Part shown: in pieces, positions 14,327-22,607 of the stretch | Numbering within the stretch: the stretch's first letter is position 1 | Layout of the letters: each line of letters begins with the position of its first letter | Assembly: GCA_009787445.1 (NCBI GenBank) | Contig: WRFX01000010.1 | Coordinates: forward strand, 1-32,549 | Origin: Chitinivibrionia bacterium | GTDB taxonomy: Bacteria; Fibrobacterota; Chitinivibrionia; Chitinivibrionales; Chitinivibrionaceae | DNA: 32,549 bases | Reading direction: 5' to 3' | Position numbers and translations under genes: made by a program | Notes under the pieces: model-generated | Told to the model about the DNA's origin: nothing | The model's input: the letters and a program-made list of their open reading frames with translations, nothing else | Databases searched by the model: none

Positions 14327-17242
14327 TTATTTTACCATAATCTTTTTTACAAGATTCGCATTTGTGCCTTTGACTTGAACAATCGCTATGCCTTTTGCGA
14401 AATTTTTGTTGAGCGGCAATGCGTTTGCTCCTTGAACAAGATTAACTTTCGTCTGCGCAAGCATTCTGCCGTCCACGCTATAAACCGCGACGGAATAATT
14501 GCCCGTTGCCGGAACCGTCAGATTAAGCCGTCCGGACGCGGTAATTCCCGTTATGGCAAAATTAAACGATTTTACCGAATGCGTTTTTGCGATGGGATTT
14601 GCTCCTTCGTTTCCTTCGTTTCCTTCGTTTCCTTCGTTAAACAAGTCCGCGTTTCCGTCGATAAAATTTTGTTTGTCTTCGTCGTTCAAAAGGGTTGCGC
14701 CAAACATAAATCTGGATTTAATGCCTTTATATGCGTCGCCGTCAGCCCACTTTTGCGACGAAACTAACGACCTTGCCTCTTCATACGGAATATTGAATCC
14801 CGCCGTAAAAAGTTCCTGCTTTTTTTGCAAAGACGCATTTTTTGGCATAAGACCATATTGCGTTATCTCAAACTCCGACGGAGTAGAAGCGTTGAAAGTA
14901 TAATCCGTAAAGTTTTTTTCATCGGTAAAAATATTTATTCCGTACGCCTTATTATTTTTCGAACCAATCTCGCTGTAAATTTTTACTATGTCTCCTGTTT
15001 TAACGTCGTAGTATTCTATTCCCGTCGGCGTTTTAACGTTATTTGGATATCCTTTGAAATGCACTCTGCTTGCGTTGCGCAAAACTTCTACGCTTACGCC
15101 GTTGTTAGCGTTACCGGCTGACATCGAGAAAGGATAACTGCCTTGACCTGACGTACGGACGCTTAACTTTCCCGCTATAGCGTCGTATCTTATAGTTGAT
15201 TTGAACCATTGGGATGAATAATCAGGATTGCTATTGCCATCCAAGCCAATTACTTCGACCGACATCGCGTTTGCCGCCGAAGTGGCGGCTATCTCTTCGT
15301 ATTCAACCGTTTTCAACGTCTTTTCGCCGCTTTTTATTGCAAGATACTCGTAATCGTATTTATAAAATCCCGTCTCCGCTTTTGGTACCTGTATATAATA
15401 CGCGCCTATCGGCAAAGACGGAATCTCTACCTTGTTCGACGTAATTACCGTCTCGAAAACAGTTTTCGCGCCGTCTTTTATTCTTAATTTTTTACCATTT
15501 ATGACGTTTAAGTCGTCTATGTTTATCGTAATTTCGGCGGTTCCGCTTAATCCGCGGCTGTCCTCCGGCTTAATTAACGAAATACTTCCGTATAATTTTT
15601 CGGCTTCCGCTACCGTCTGCCATTGCGAGCCGGCTAAACGGTCAAGAAAGTACGCTATCCTGTTGTCTTCTTCGTAAGCGTACGCTTTCGCCATAATCGA
15701 CACGCTAAAACCGAACGCTTCAAGATACGGAACAATATTTACGTTAGCCGCTTTGTCGAATGCCCGCGCGTTCAATTCGGCTAAACTCAAGTTTTGTCCT
15801 TTCGCGTGTTCTTCTCTGTTGAGACGCTGAACAGCCGCAAATGTATTCTGCGCGCCGGCGACTCCGTTTCCCGCGGCGTCGTACATCGCTACAAGCGTAT
15901 GAAGTTTTTCCCTTAAACCGAGCGAACTGTAATCCGAAAATATTCCGGTTCTTTTTGCCGTTATCGTTTGGTTAATATTTTCTACGGGAGTATTTCCGTA
16001 ATTAAAAAACCACGACAATTTTCTGCCTTCCGTCGTATTTAAGTCAAGGTGCGCCGCCTGATAATAATGCGCCAAAACGTTGTTTATTACGTCAGCCATC
16101 CAAAGTTCTTTGCTGGTTTGAAAACTTCCTTCGTAGCCGTGTCCGAACTCGTGAAGCACAACCCAATTGAGAACTCCCAAATATCCTAAATTACTGCCGC
16201 CGTTTAACGCGTCGCGTTGAGACATTGCGGTAATACTTCGGGTATAATACGCGCCTCCGGCTCCGTCTTTTTGCGGCACTACGACAAATTTGGTATGAAC
16301 AAGTTTATGATTCGGGTTTTCGTCGTCAATATCAAGACCGTTGAAACGGTTAAATTGCGCGCAGAAATCCGCGTAAAATTCCAGCAGTTTGTCTAAATCT
16401 TCCATAAATGTTATCGGATAAGCGTCTTTGTCATCGACGGACGGCATAAGTAACGCGACGGAATTTCCAATAAGACAATAAGGATTTTTTGACGTAGACC
16501 ATCCCGCATAAAACGCATAATTGTCGTCTTTGTAGTGAAAATAATCCAAACTTTTTACGCCGCCGGAAATTTCCAATTCCACGACGATAGATTTAACGTC
16601 GTCTCTGTGCGGAGTTAAGATAAAAGGTATTCGTCCGCGATTGTGTCCGGATGGCGCGACAGGCGTCCATACGAGCGTTTGGTTTTCGAGGTTTTTACTT
16701 TTGTCGGTATCGTTGGCGCCGCCCGTAAATGCGTTTATCGTTATCGCGTCGGAGAAGTTTGAGACCTTTTTTATCGTAAGCGTCGAATTTAGCGGCATAT
16801 ATATTCCCAAATGCTGTCTGTCCTGATTGTCGCCGCGATAGGAATTGGCTACCTGTATCTTCTGTATAGCGCTTTTTGGCAAAGTATAAACCGTCCGTTC
16901 CACTTTTGTCGCAGAACCAGCCGCGCCTACAATTACGGGAACGGTAATCGTTTCGGTTTCTCCCTTACTATTCGTAACGGAATAAGTTACGTTTTTCGTT
17001 CCCGTCGACGAAGTATTTACATTCACCGCGTCGGTAGTTTTTATAAGATGCGATATGTCGCCGTCGTAGTCGCATCTTGCAAAAATTCTATACATCGCGT
17101 CCGTTTTTACGTTCACCGTCGTACCTACGGGAACGCTTATTTTAGTCGCTCCGTAAAAAATAATGTCGGCAAACGAAAATGTCGCCGCGAAAATAACGGC
17201 TAATATCGCCGTTTTTAATTGATTGTTATGGCTAATCGTCAT
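14327..17242 (-). CDS. Secreted M60/enhancin-type metalloprotease with T9SS-like sorting domain (971 aa)
   Basis: The start is the ATG at 17242: AAAGGAGG lies six bases upstream, and the product then begins with a signal peptide (to about residue 25, FSFA-D). Order of parts: Ig-like domain (about 35-100); M60 region with HEFGH at 364-368 in VVLHEFGHGYEGS, a gluzincin zinc site; a small beta domain (about 590-670); a region at about 675-760 (TIRYDAIAGKLSVRT through KTGDIVKIYSE) resembling the mucin-binding module PF03272 of enhancins; a GNE-repeat linker (about 868-880); and a C-terminal domain (about 894-971) ending LVKKIMVK with SVAVYSVDGRML, as in T9SS type A sorting signals. M60 enzymes cut O-glycosylated proteins such as mucins. 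The usual Glu of the EVxNN motif is Asp384 (ADVINN). No T9SS gene lies in the window. Confidence 0.88.
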   Translation of the reverse strand: MTISHNNQLKTAILAVIFAATFSFADIIFYGATKISVPVGTTVNVKTDAMYRIFARCDYDGDISHLIKTTDAVNVNTSSTGTKNVTYSVTNSKGETETITVPVIVGAAGSATKVERTVYTLPKSAIQKIQVANSYRGDNQDRQHLGIYMPLNSTLTIKKVSNFSDAITINAFTGGANDTDKSKNLENQTLVWTPVAPSGHNRGRIPFILTPHRDDVKSIVVELEISGGVKSLDYFHYKDDNYAFYAGWSTSKNPYCLIGNSVALLMPSVDDKDAYPITFMEDLDKLLEFYADFCAQFNRFNGLDIDDENPNHKLVHTKFVVVPQKDGAGGAYYTRSITAMSQRDALNGGSNLGYLGVLNWVVLHEFGHGYEGSFQTSKELWMADVINNVLAHYYQAAHLDLNTTEGRKLSWFFNYGNTPVENINQTITAKRTGIFSDYSSLGLREKLHTLVAMYDAAGNGVAGAQNTFAAVQRLNREEHAKGQNLSLAELNARAFDKAANVNIVPYLEAFGFSVSIMAKAYAYEEDNRIAYFLDRLAGSQWQTVAEAEKLYGSISLIKPEDSRGLSGTAEITINIDDLNVINGKKLRIKDGAKTVFETVITSNKVEIPSLPIGAYYIQVPKAETGFYKYDYEYLAIKSGEKTLKTVEYEEIAATSAANAMSVEVIGLDGNSNPDYSSQWFKSTIRYDAIAGKLSVRTSGQGSYPFSMSAGNANNGVSVEVLRNASRVHFKGYPNNVKTPTGIEYYDVKTGDIVKIYSEIGSKNNKAYGINIFTDEKNFTDYTFNASTPSEFEITQYGLMPKNASLQKKQELFTAGFNIPYEEARSLVSSQKWADGDAYKGIKSRFMFGATLLNDEDKQNFIDGNADLFNEGNEGNEGNEGANPIAKTHSVKSFNFAITGITASGRLNLTVPATGNYSVAVYSVDGRMLAQTKVNLVQGANALPLNKNFAKGIAIVQVKGTNANLVKKIMVK
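14604..14639. repeat. Four tandem 9-bp repeats in the protease linker
   Basis: CCTTCGTTT occurs three times in a row, followed by a fourth copy differing in its last base. On the coding strand it encodes repeated Gly-Asn-Glu between the catalytic/binding part and the sorting domain. In-frame copy-number change by slippage would only alter linker length. Confidence 0.9.
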
Positions 17243-17311
17243 TGATTGCCTCCTTTTATTAAAATGTTTAACTTTATTGCGCCAAAAACGCAATTTCTTT
17301 TATCGCGAAAT

Positions 17312-17397
17312 AAAACGCAAAAACTTTCTTTGCAAGAAAGCGATAATCTTTTTAGATTTTTTTTGTAAATTTAGATTTTAAAAAACGCAAAAACTTT
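17312..17397. repeat. Direct repeats upstream of the M60 gene
   Basis: AAAACGCAAAAACTTT occurs at 17312-17327 and again at 17382-17397, exactly 70 bases apart. Each copy is followed within about 45 bases by TTTTTAGATTTT-like sequence. They lie in the 291-base gap between the M60 and ligA genes, upstream of the M60 start. Otherwise this gap is AT-rich, with a TATATATATAGTATAAT stretch at 17461-17477 that could hold a promoter on either strand. No RNA gene is recognised in it. Confidence 0.75.
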
Positions 17398-17533
17398 ATT
17401 TTCGCAATGCTGCGTAAAAAAGCAATGGTTTTTTAGATTTTCTTGAAACGGGGGATTGATTATATATATAGTATAATACAAAAATTCCATTTTCGCACAA
17501 AAAAATGAAAATTTGTTAAAAAAAAGTAAAAAT

Positions 17534-19489
17534 TTATTGCAAATTTTCAATAAAATCTTCGCCCGCGATTTCGATTTTGAGTTCTTTTGCCTTGTCTAAT
17601 TTGCTTCCCGCGTCTTCGCCAACAATCAAAAAAGACGTTTTTTTACTAACCGAACTTGCGATTTTTGCGCCGTGTTTTTCAAGGATTTTCGACGCTTCTT
17701 CTCGCGTAAATTTGCTTAAAGTTCCCGTTAAAACTATTGTTTTTCCCGTTAATTTTCCCGAATTTTCGCTTATTTCTTCTGAAAGCAAAATTCCGTATCG
17801 CTCAAATTTTTCAAATAATTTTCGATTTTCTTCGTTTGCAAAATAATCGATTACCGATTTGGCAATTTCTTCGCCGACGGAATCGATTTTTATAAGGTCG
17901 TCAAATTTCGCGTTTGCTAAATTTTCATAATTCTTGAAATTTTGCGCAATAAGTTTTGCCGTTTGATTTCCCACAAACGAAATTCCGACGGCGGAAATTA
18001 CCTTTGAAAGTCCCGCGTTTTTGGAATTTTGTATAGCCGAAAACAAATTATTCGCCGATTTTTCCTTTATTCCGTCCAATTTCAAAAAATCGTCTTTTGT
18101 CAAGGCAAAAAGAGACGCGAAATCCGAAATTAAATTTTTGTCTATCAACTGTTTTATTACTGCCGGTCCCATTCCGTCGATATTCATCGCGTATTTGGAA
18201 ACAAACCATTCAAACGCGGCAAATTTTATTGCTCTACATTCCTTATTTGAGCAGCGAATCGCAACTTCGTCGGCGATTTTTACAATTTTACTCGCGCAAA
18301 TCGGACAAATTTGCGGCGTTTCAAAAATCGTTCCCGTTTTGCTTATAACTTCTACGACTTTTGGAATAATTTCGCCGCTTTTTTCTACTTTTACCACCGC
18401 GCCGACGTCAATTTCAAGACGAGATATTTCGTCAAAATTATGCAAAGTCGCGTTGCTTACGGTAGTTCCCGAAAGTTCGACGGGCTGCAATCTCGCGACG
18501 GGAGTAATAATTCCCGTTCGTCCGACCTGCAAATCGATAGACAATATTTTAGTTTGCGCCTGTTCGGGTTCATACTTAAAAGCCATAGCCCATCTCGGCG
18601 ATTTTGCCGTCGCGCCGACTTTTTCATAAAAACTTAATTCATTTAACTTAAAGACAATTCCGTCTATCGGATAAGGCAAATTTTTTCGTTTTTCGCGATA
18701 ATCGTCAATAAAATTTATTATTTCGTCAAAATTTTTAAGCGCGGCGCTGTGTTCCACAACCGAAAAACCGAGTTGCGATAATTTTTCCAAATGTTCAACT
18801 TGCGTTTGAAAAGTGGAATCGTCCAATAAATAATACGCGAAAAACGAAATTTTTCTTTGGGCGACTTCTTTTGGCGAAAGCGATTTTATCGTTCCCGAAG
18901 TGGTATTTCGCGGATTGGCAAAGGGCTCTTTTCCGCTTTCTTCTATTCGTTTGTTCAGCGCGGCAAAATCGTCGAAACGCATATATAATTCGCCGCGAAC
19001 TTCAAAATTATCGCTTCTTTTTACTTCGAGCGGAATGCTTTTTATCGTCTTAACATTCGCGGAAATATCGTCGCCTTCTATGCCGTTTCCGCGAGTTATA
19101 GCCCTTGCGAATTTTCCGTTTTCGTAAATTAGCGAGCAGGAAACGCCGTCTATTTTCATCTCCGCGCAAACCGAAATTTCTTTTGTTTCGCACAAATCAT
19201 AAATACGATTTAACCATTGACGGACGTCGTTTTCGTTGTAAGAATTATCTATGCTCATCATTGGAATTTTATGCGAAATTTTTACAAATCCGCCCGTCAA
19301 GTCGTTTCCGACTCTGGAACTCGGCGAATTTTCGCTTTTTAAAAGCGGAAATTTTTCTTCCAGAAATAGCATTTCTTTGTAGAGCGAATCGTATTCTTTG
19401 TCGGACACAAGCGAAATTCCTTTGCCGTAATAAGACAAATCGTATTCGTTAATTTTTGCGTAAAGTTCGTTTAATCTTTCTTGCGACAT
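17534..19489 (-). CDS. ligA: NAD-dependent DNA ligase LigA (651 aa)
   Basis: LigA seals nicks in replication and repair using NAD+. The Ia domain has the SDKEYDSLYKE motif (about residues 29-39). The adenylated Lys is K112 in AEMKIDG, followed by RGNGIEGDDISANVKTI. The OB fold has VGRTGIITPVARLQPV. The zinc finger is seen as CPIC and CSNKEC (four Cys), followed by helix-hairpin-helix repeats (LDGIKEKSANNLF, IDSVGEEIAKSV) and a BRCT domain at about 575-651 (GKTIVLTGTLSKFTREEA, SFLIVGEDAGSKLDKAKEL). Length is close to the family norm (about 670). The start at 19489 lies five bases after the rseC stop, so both are probably in one transcript. Confidence 0.98.
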   Translation of the reverse strand: MSQERLNELYAKINEYDLSYYGKGISLVSDKEYDSLYKEMLFLEEKFPLLKSENSPSSRVGNDLTGGFVKISHKIPMMSIDNSYNENDVRQWLNRIYDLCETKEISVCAEMKIDGVSCSLIYENGKFARAITRGNGIEGDDISANVKTIKSIPLEVKRSDNFEVRGELYMRFDDFAALNKRIEESGKEPFANPRNTTSGTIKSLSPKEVAQRKISFFAYYLLDDSTFQTQVEHLEKLSQLGFSVVEHSAALKNFDEIINFIDDYREKRKNLPYPIDGIVFKLNELSFYEKVGATAKSPRWAMAFKYEPEQAQTKILSIDLQVGRTGIITPVARLQPVELSGTTVSNATLHNFDEISRLEIDVGAVVKVEKSGEIIPKVVEVISKTGTIFETPQICPICASKIVKIADEVAIRCSNKECRAIKFAAFEWFVSKYAMNIDGMGPAVIKQLIDKNLISDFASLFALTKDDFLKLDGIKEKSANNLFSAIQNSKNAGLSKVISAVGISFVGNQTAKLIAQNFKNYENLANAKFDDLIKIDSVGEEIAKSVIDYFANEENRKLFEKFERYGILLSEEISENSGKLTGKTIVLTGTLSKFTREEASKILEKHGAKIASSVSKKTSFLIVGEDAGSKLDKAKELKIEIAGEDFIENLQ

Positions 19490-19494
19490 TTTTT

Positions 19495-19926
19495 TTATTC
19501 CTTAAAAATTTTCGTTGGGTTTAATTTGCGAAATATTTTGTCGAAAACTACGACTATAAAAAAGCCGAAAATCGCGCCGAAAATCGCAAAAAATATGGAC
19601 AAAATATCTTCGGAATCTATTCCTATTATGTACGAAATATGATAAAAAATTGCCGAAAACAAAAGCGGAGTTAAAAAAACGGTTGTCGCGGCAAGTCCGT
19701 CGTTTATTTGGCAACTTTCAATTTTTACAATGTCGTTTATAGCGACGGCGCACGCAAAATCGCTTTTTGAATAATCTCTTATAATTTGCGGAGAATACGT
19801 TTGACAAGCATTGCAACCTTTCGCTTTACAAGCGGAAGGCAGTTCTTTTGAAAATAATTCAACTTTTATTTTTTCTTTGCCGATTTCAATAATTTTTCCC
19901 GCGCGCGGCGCATATTTTTTCCACAT
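19495..19926 (-). CDS. rseC: RseC/MucC-family membrane protein (143 aa)
   Basis: The N-terminal part has a short beta region and a Cys cluster, C33-x4-C38-x2-C41 (ACKAKGCNAC), typical of the RseC_MucC family. Two hydrophobic helices follow (about residues 77-97 and 100-125), with the family's VFLTPLLFSAIFYHIS and IFGAIFGFFIVVVFD segments. RseC homologues act with Rnf-type electron transfer in SoxR reduction or modulate sigma-E; in many phyla the role is unknown. The start at 19926 is chosen for AAAGGA six bases upstream; the frame is open 17 codons further but without SD. It lies between ribD and ligA. No rnf genes are in the window. Confidence 0.88.
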   Translation of the reverse strand: MWKKYAPRAGKIIEIGKEKIKVELFSKELPSACKAKGCNACQTYSPQIIRDYSKSDFACAVAINDIVKIESCQINDGLAATTVFLTPLLFSAIFYHISYIIGIDSEDILSIFFAIFGAIFGFFIVVVFDKIFRKLNPTKIFKE

Positions 19927-19955
19927 AATTTTCCTTTTTTTGTTTGTTTTTTGGA

Positions 19956-19972
19956 GCAAAAATAATTTTTGC
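19956..19972. repeat. AT-rich inverted repeat between ribD and rseC
   Basis: GCAAAAA and TTTTTGC are perfect arms around TAA. It sits in the 68-base gap between ribD and rseC. No T tract follows on either strand, so it is not a typical terminator; it may be a weak RNA hairpin or a protein site. Confidence 0.4.
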
Positions 19973-19994
19973 CACAAAAGAAAAAATGCGGATT

Positions 19995-21071
19995 TTATAT
20001 CGTCGACAATCCGCTTATAAAAATATCGCCGTCGAGATTGCGCACTTCAATTTCGCTTAATTTTATAGGATAATCAATAGAAAGCGGATTTTTTAACGAC
20101 AATCCGTCTTTCGCAGCGCCGATAATTTTTGGCGCGTAAAATAAATAAAAACGATTGACCGCTCCGCATTCCATAATCGTTTCAATAAGTTTGCTTCCGC
20201 CTTCTACAAGCAGCGAATCTATTTGCTGTTCCCCCGCAATTTCCAAAAACGACAAAAACGAATCTATATAATCGGTTTTTCCCGTCGCCCAAATTTCAAC
20301 GCCGTTTTTGTCTTTTTCGATATATTTTTCGTTAGAATTAAAGACAATTATCGAGCGATTTTCTTTTGCGTTTTGGCAAAAAAACGAATTTTGTCCGACG
20401 TTTTTGTCCGATGAAAATACAATGCGAACGGGATTTTTTGCGTTTGGAATTCCCCTGACTGTTAATTTTGGATTATCGGCTATAAGCGTATTTTTTCCGA
20501 TTGCGACGGCGGAGTGAACCGAGCGAAGAAAATGCGCGGATTCGCGTGATTTTTCGTTTGTAATCCATTGCGATTTTCCGTGAATATCGGCAATTTTGTT
20601 GTCGAGCGTCATTGCGAGTTTTACCGCGACAAACGGTTTTTTATGTTGAATATACCAAAAAAAATCTTCGTTTATTCGTTTGGCTTCGTTTTCGCAAAGT
20701 CCTATAAAAACTTCAATTCCCGCTTGCCGAAGTTTTTTTATTCCGTTTTCCGCGACGAGCGGATTTGGGTCTAAACACGCGGCGAAAACGCGCTTAAATT
20801 TCGCCTTTATTATAGCGTCGGCGCACGGCGGAGTTTTGCCCCAATGACTGCACGGTTCAAGCGAAACGTATAAATCCGCGTCTTCGCACAAATTTCCCGC
20901 TTGTTCTATGGCGTTTATTTCGGCGTGATTTTTACCGGCGGGAGAAGTCGCGCCTTTTCCGACAATTTGTCCATTTTTTACGATAACCGCTCCTACGGCG
21001 GGATTCGGCGCGGTTTTTCCTTTGACGGATATTGCGCATTCAAGCGCGATTTTCATAAATTCTTCGTTCAT
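19995..21071 (-). CDS. ribD: Bifunctional riboflavin biosynthesis deaminase/reductase RibD (358 aa)
   Basis: RibD performs the second and third steps of riboflavin synthesis after GTP cyclohydrolase II. The N-terminal deaminase has the zinc site H49-A-E51 (KNHAEINAI) and P73-C74 to C83 (EPCSHWGKTPPCADAI). The reductase domain begins around residue 145 (KPFVAVKLAMTLDNKIADIHGKSQWITNE) and contains AIGKNTLIADNPKLTVR and a LLVEGGSKLIETI motif. Length is normal. No other rib gene is nearby and I see no FMN riboswitch in the 200 bases upstream. The TAA at 19995 is followed by rseC after 68 bases. Confidence 0.97.
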   Translation of the reverse strand: MNEEFMKIALECAISVKGKTAPNPAVGAVIVKNGQIVGKGATSPAGKNHAEINAIEQAGNLCEDADLYVSLEPCSHWGKTPPCADAIIKAKFKRVFAACLDPNPLVAENGIKKLRQAGIEVFIGLCENEAKRINEDFFWYIQHKKPFVAVKLAMTLDNKIADIHGKSQWITNEKSRESAHFLRSVHSAVAIGKNTLIADNPKLTVRGIPNAKNPVRIVFSSDKNVGQNSFFCQNAKENRSIIVFNSNEKYIEKDKNGVEIWATGKTDYIDSFLSFLEIAGEQQIDSLLVEGGSKLIETIMECGAVNRFYLFYAPKIIGAAKDGLSLKNPLSIDYPIKLSEIEVRNLDGDIFISGLSTI

Positions 21072-21237
21072 AGTCGTTCAAAAATACTATTTGGCGCGTT
21101 TGTACGCAAAATAAAAAATTGTCGAAAATAAAAAAGCGTCCTCCCGAAAAATTCCAAAAACAGTAAAAAAAGCGATTTTACTCAAAATAACATTTTTTGT
21201 ACCACTTTTGTATTGCAATAAATTATTTTTCGCTTAC

Positions 21238-21261
21238 TTTTTACCTAAAAAATGGTAAAAA
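21238..21261. repeat. Inverted repeat just upstream of tRNA-Gln
   Basis: TTTTTACC (21238-21245) and GGTAAAAA (21254-21261) are perfect eight-base inverted arms around TAAAAAAT, ten bases ahead of the tRNA 5' end. It may be part of the promoter region or a short hairpin in the precursor leader. The rest of the 200 bases between ribD and the tRNA holds nothing else I can support. Confidence 0.5.
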
Positions 21262-21271
21262 TGATTTTTGT

Positions 21272-21346
21272 TGGGGTGTCGGCAAGCGGTTAAGCCTGCG
21301 GGTTTTGGTCCCGCCATCGAGGGTTCGAATCCTTCCACCCCAGCCA
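21272..21346 (+). tRNA. tRNA-Gln (anticodon TTG)
   Basis: The cloverleaf is complete: acceptor arms TGGGGTG and CACCCCA; D stem GGC/GCC; anticodon stem GCGGG/CCCGC with loop TTTTGGT, giving anticodon TTG at 21305-21307; T arm GAGGG-TTCGAAT-CCTTC with one G-U pair. The discriminator is G (21343) and CCA is encoded. These features match bacterial tRNA-Gln closely. It reads glutamine codons CAA and, by wobble, CAG. It lies 40 bases ahead of rplY. Confidence 0.98.
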
Positions 21347-21386
21347 TTTTTATGAAAATAAATTTTTTTGTTTCTGGGAGGAACAA

Positions 21387-21950
21387 GTGGATAAAGTTAA
21401 ATTGACGGCTCGCGTTCGCAAAGGCGCGGGAAAATCATATACCCGAAAGGCAAGAGCCGCCGGATGGATTCCCGCCGCTTATTACGGTTTTGGCGTAGAA
21501 CCGATTAAATTGGAAGTAAACGCTCACGAATTTAATTTGATTGTTTCAAGAAAACAGCAAAACAAATTGGTCGAACTCACGGGCGAAGGACTGCCAAAAG
21601 AAGCGATTGCAATAATTCGCGAAAAACAAAGAGACGTCGTTGTCGATAGCGTTTTTTATCACATCGATTTTCAAAAAGTCGACGGCAAACGTCCCGTTAA
21701 AGCGAGAAGTTTTTTGAAATTGGTCGGAAACAGCGAAGCGATTAAAACGGGCGCAATCTTAAATCAGGCGATGTACGAAGTCGACGTAGAAGGAATATCG
21801 GACAAAATTCCCGAAACCGTAGAATTGGACATAAGCAATCTCAACGCGGGCGATTCGGCGGTGGCGGGCGACGTAAAACTTCCCGACGGAGTTCGTTTGC
21901 GCACTTCTTCGGCGAGAGTTGTTGCGCGGCTTTTGGGAAAAACAAAATAG
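21387..21950 (+). CDS. rplY: 50S ribosomal protein L25, CTC/TL5 form, GTG start (187 aa)
   Basis: The N-terminal L25 domain, which binds 5S rRNA, is seen in ARVRKGAGKSYTRKARAAGWIPAAYYG and DSVFYHIDFQKV. The C-terminal TL5/CTC beta domain follows (VPVK-type strands, VDVEGISDKIPETVELDISNLNAGDS, LPDGVRLRT). The GTG at 21387 is used: GGGAGGA lies about six bases upstream and MDKVKLTARVR matches the family start. Its neighbours are tRNA-Gln upstream and pth 13 bases downstream; rplY-pth is a common pairing. Confidence 0.96.
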   Translation: MDKVKLTARVRKGAGKSYTRKARAAGWIPAAYYGFGVEPIKLEVNAHEFNLIVSRKQQNKLVELTGEGLPKEAIAIIREKQRDVVVDSVFYHIDFQKVDGKRPVKARSFLKLVGNSEAIKTGAILNQAMYEVDVEGISDKIPETVELDISNLNAGDSAVAGDVKLPDGVRLRTSSARVVARLLGKTK

Positions 21951-21963
21951 TTTCGTAATGTAA

Positions 21964-22530
21964 ATGCAAGACGTTGAAATACTGCTCGGAATAGGAAATA
22001 TCGGCGCGAAATTCGTCGGAACGCGGCACAACGTCGGTTTTGTCATTACAAAAAAATTTGTTGAGAAACATAATGTTATCGCGGAAAAAAAGTTTGAAAA
22101 CGCAAAAGTTTGGGAATGCGAGTTTTTAGACAAAAAAATAGTCGTGTGCCATCCGACCACTTACGTAAATAATTCGGGAGTCGCGGCGAGAGAACTTTTT
22201 GCTTTTTACGGAGTAACCGAAGAAAAACTGCTCGTAGTCGTAGACGATATTAACTTGAAACTTGCGACTATGCGTTTTAGAAAAAACGGCTCGGCAGGCG
22301 GACACAACGGATTAAGGTCGCTAATCGACCATACGTCGCAAGATTTTGCCAGATTGCGTTTTGGAGTAGGACCGCTGCCCGAAAACGAAGTGATTATCGA
22401 ATTTGTTTTGGGAAGATTTAGCAAAGAAGAAGAAGAAATTGCAAACGAAAAAATTGATTTGGCGGTCGAAGCGCTTGACTGCTATTTTGAAAACGGAATT
22501 GTCGCGGCAATGAACAAGTACAGTTCCTGA
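21964..22530 (+). CDS. pth: Peptidyl-tRNA hydrolase (188 aa)
   Basis: Pth releases peptides from prematurely dropped peptidyl-tRNAs. The catalytic His is H22 in TRHNVGF, the supporting Asp is in VVVDDINL, and the second conserved Asn is in GSAGGHNGLRSL. The LGNPG motif reads GIGNIG and the KPxTYMNxSG motif reads HPTTYVNNSG; both are mild variants. Length is normal. There is almost no SD before the ATG, so it may depend on coupling with rplY, whose stop is 13 bases upstream. Confidence 0.96.
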   Translation: MQDVEILLGIGNIGAKFVGTRHNVGFVITKKFVEKHNVIAEKKFENAKVWECEFLDKKIVVCHPTTYVNNSGVAARELFAFYGVTEEKLLVVVDDINLKLATMRFRKNGSAGGHNGLRSLIDHTSQDFARLRFGVGPLPENEVIIEFVLGRFSKEEEEIANEKIDLAVEALDCYFENGIVAAMNKYSS

Positions 22531-22567
22531 ATAAATGAAAAAAAAGAAAAGATTTTAATATAATCCA

Positions 22568-22586
22568 TCCTCCCCGATAAGGAGGA
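22568..22586 (+). promoter_or_regulatory. Hairpin in the rpsF leader, possible S6:S18 autoregulatory site
   Basis: TCCTCC (22568-22573) and GGAGGA (22581-22586) form six pairs around the loop CCGATAA. Hairpins with a CCG element upstream of rpsF are known to bind the S6:S18 complex in many bacteria. A TATAAT lies at 22559-22564; if it is the promoter, transcription would begin inside the 5' arm, so either the hairpin or that promoter is misread. Confidence 0.4.
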
Positions 22587-22607
22587 CATAGACCATTGGA
22601 GGTTTTA

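Noticed and set aside
19927-19977. Upstream extension of the RseC frame by 17 codons
   Set aside because: There is no SD at that start, the added residues are not family-like, and AAAGGA precedes the internal ATG at 19926.
21072-21271. Possible FMN riboswitch upstream of ribD
   Set aside because: I could not find the conserved junction motifs of the FMN aptamer on the minus strand; only AT-rich sequence is seen.
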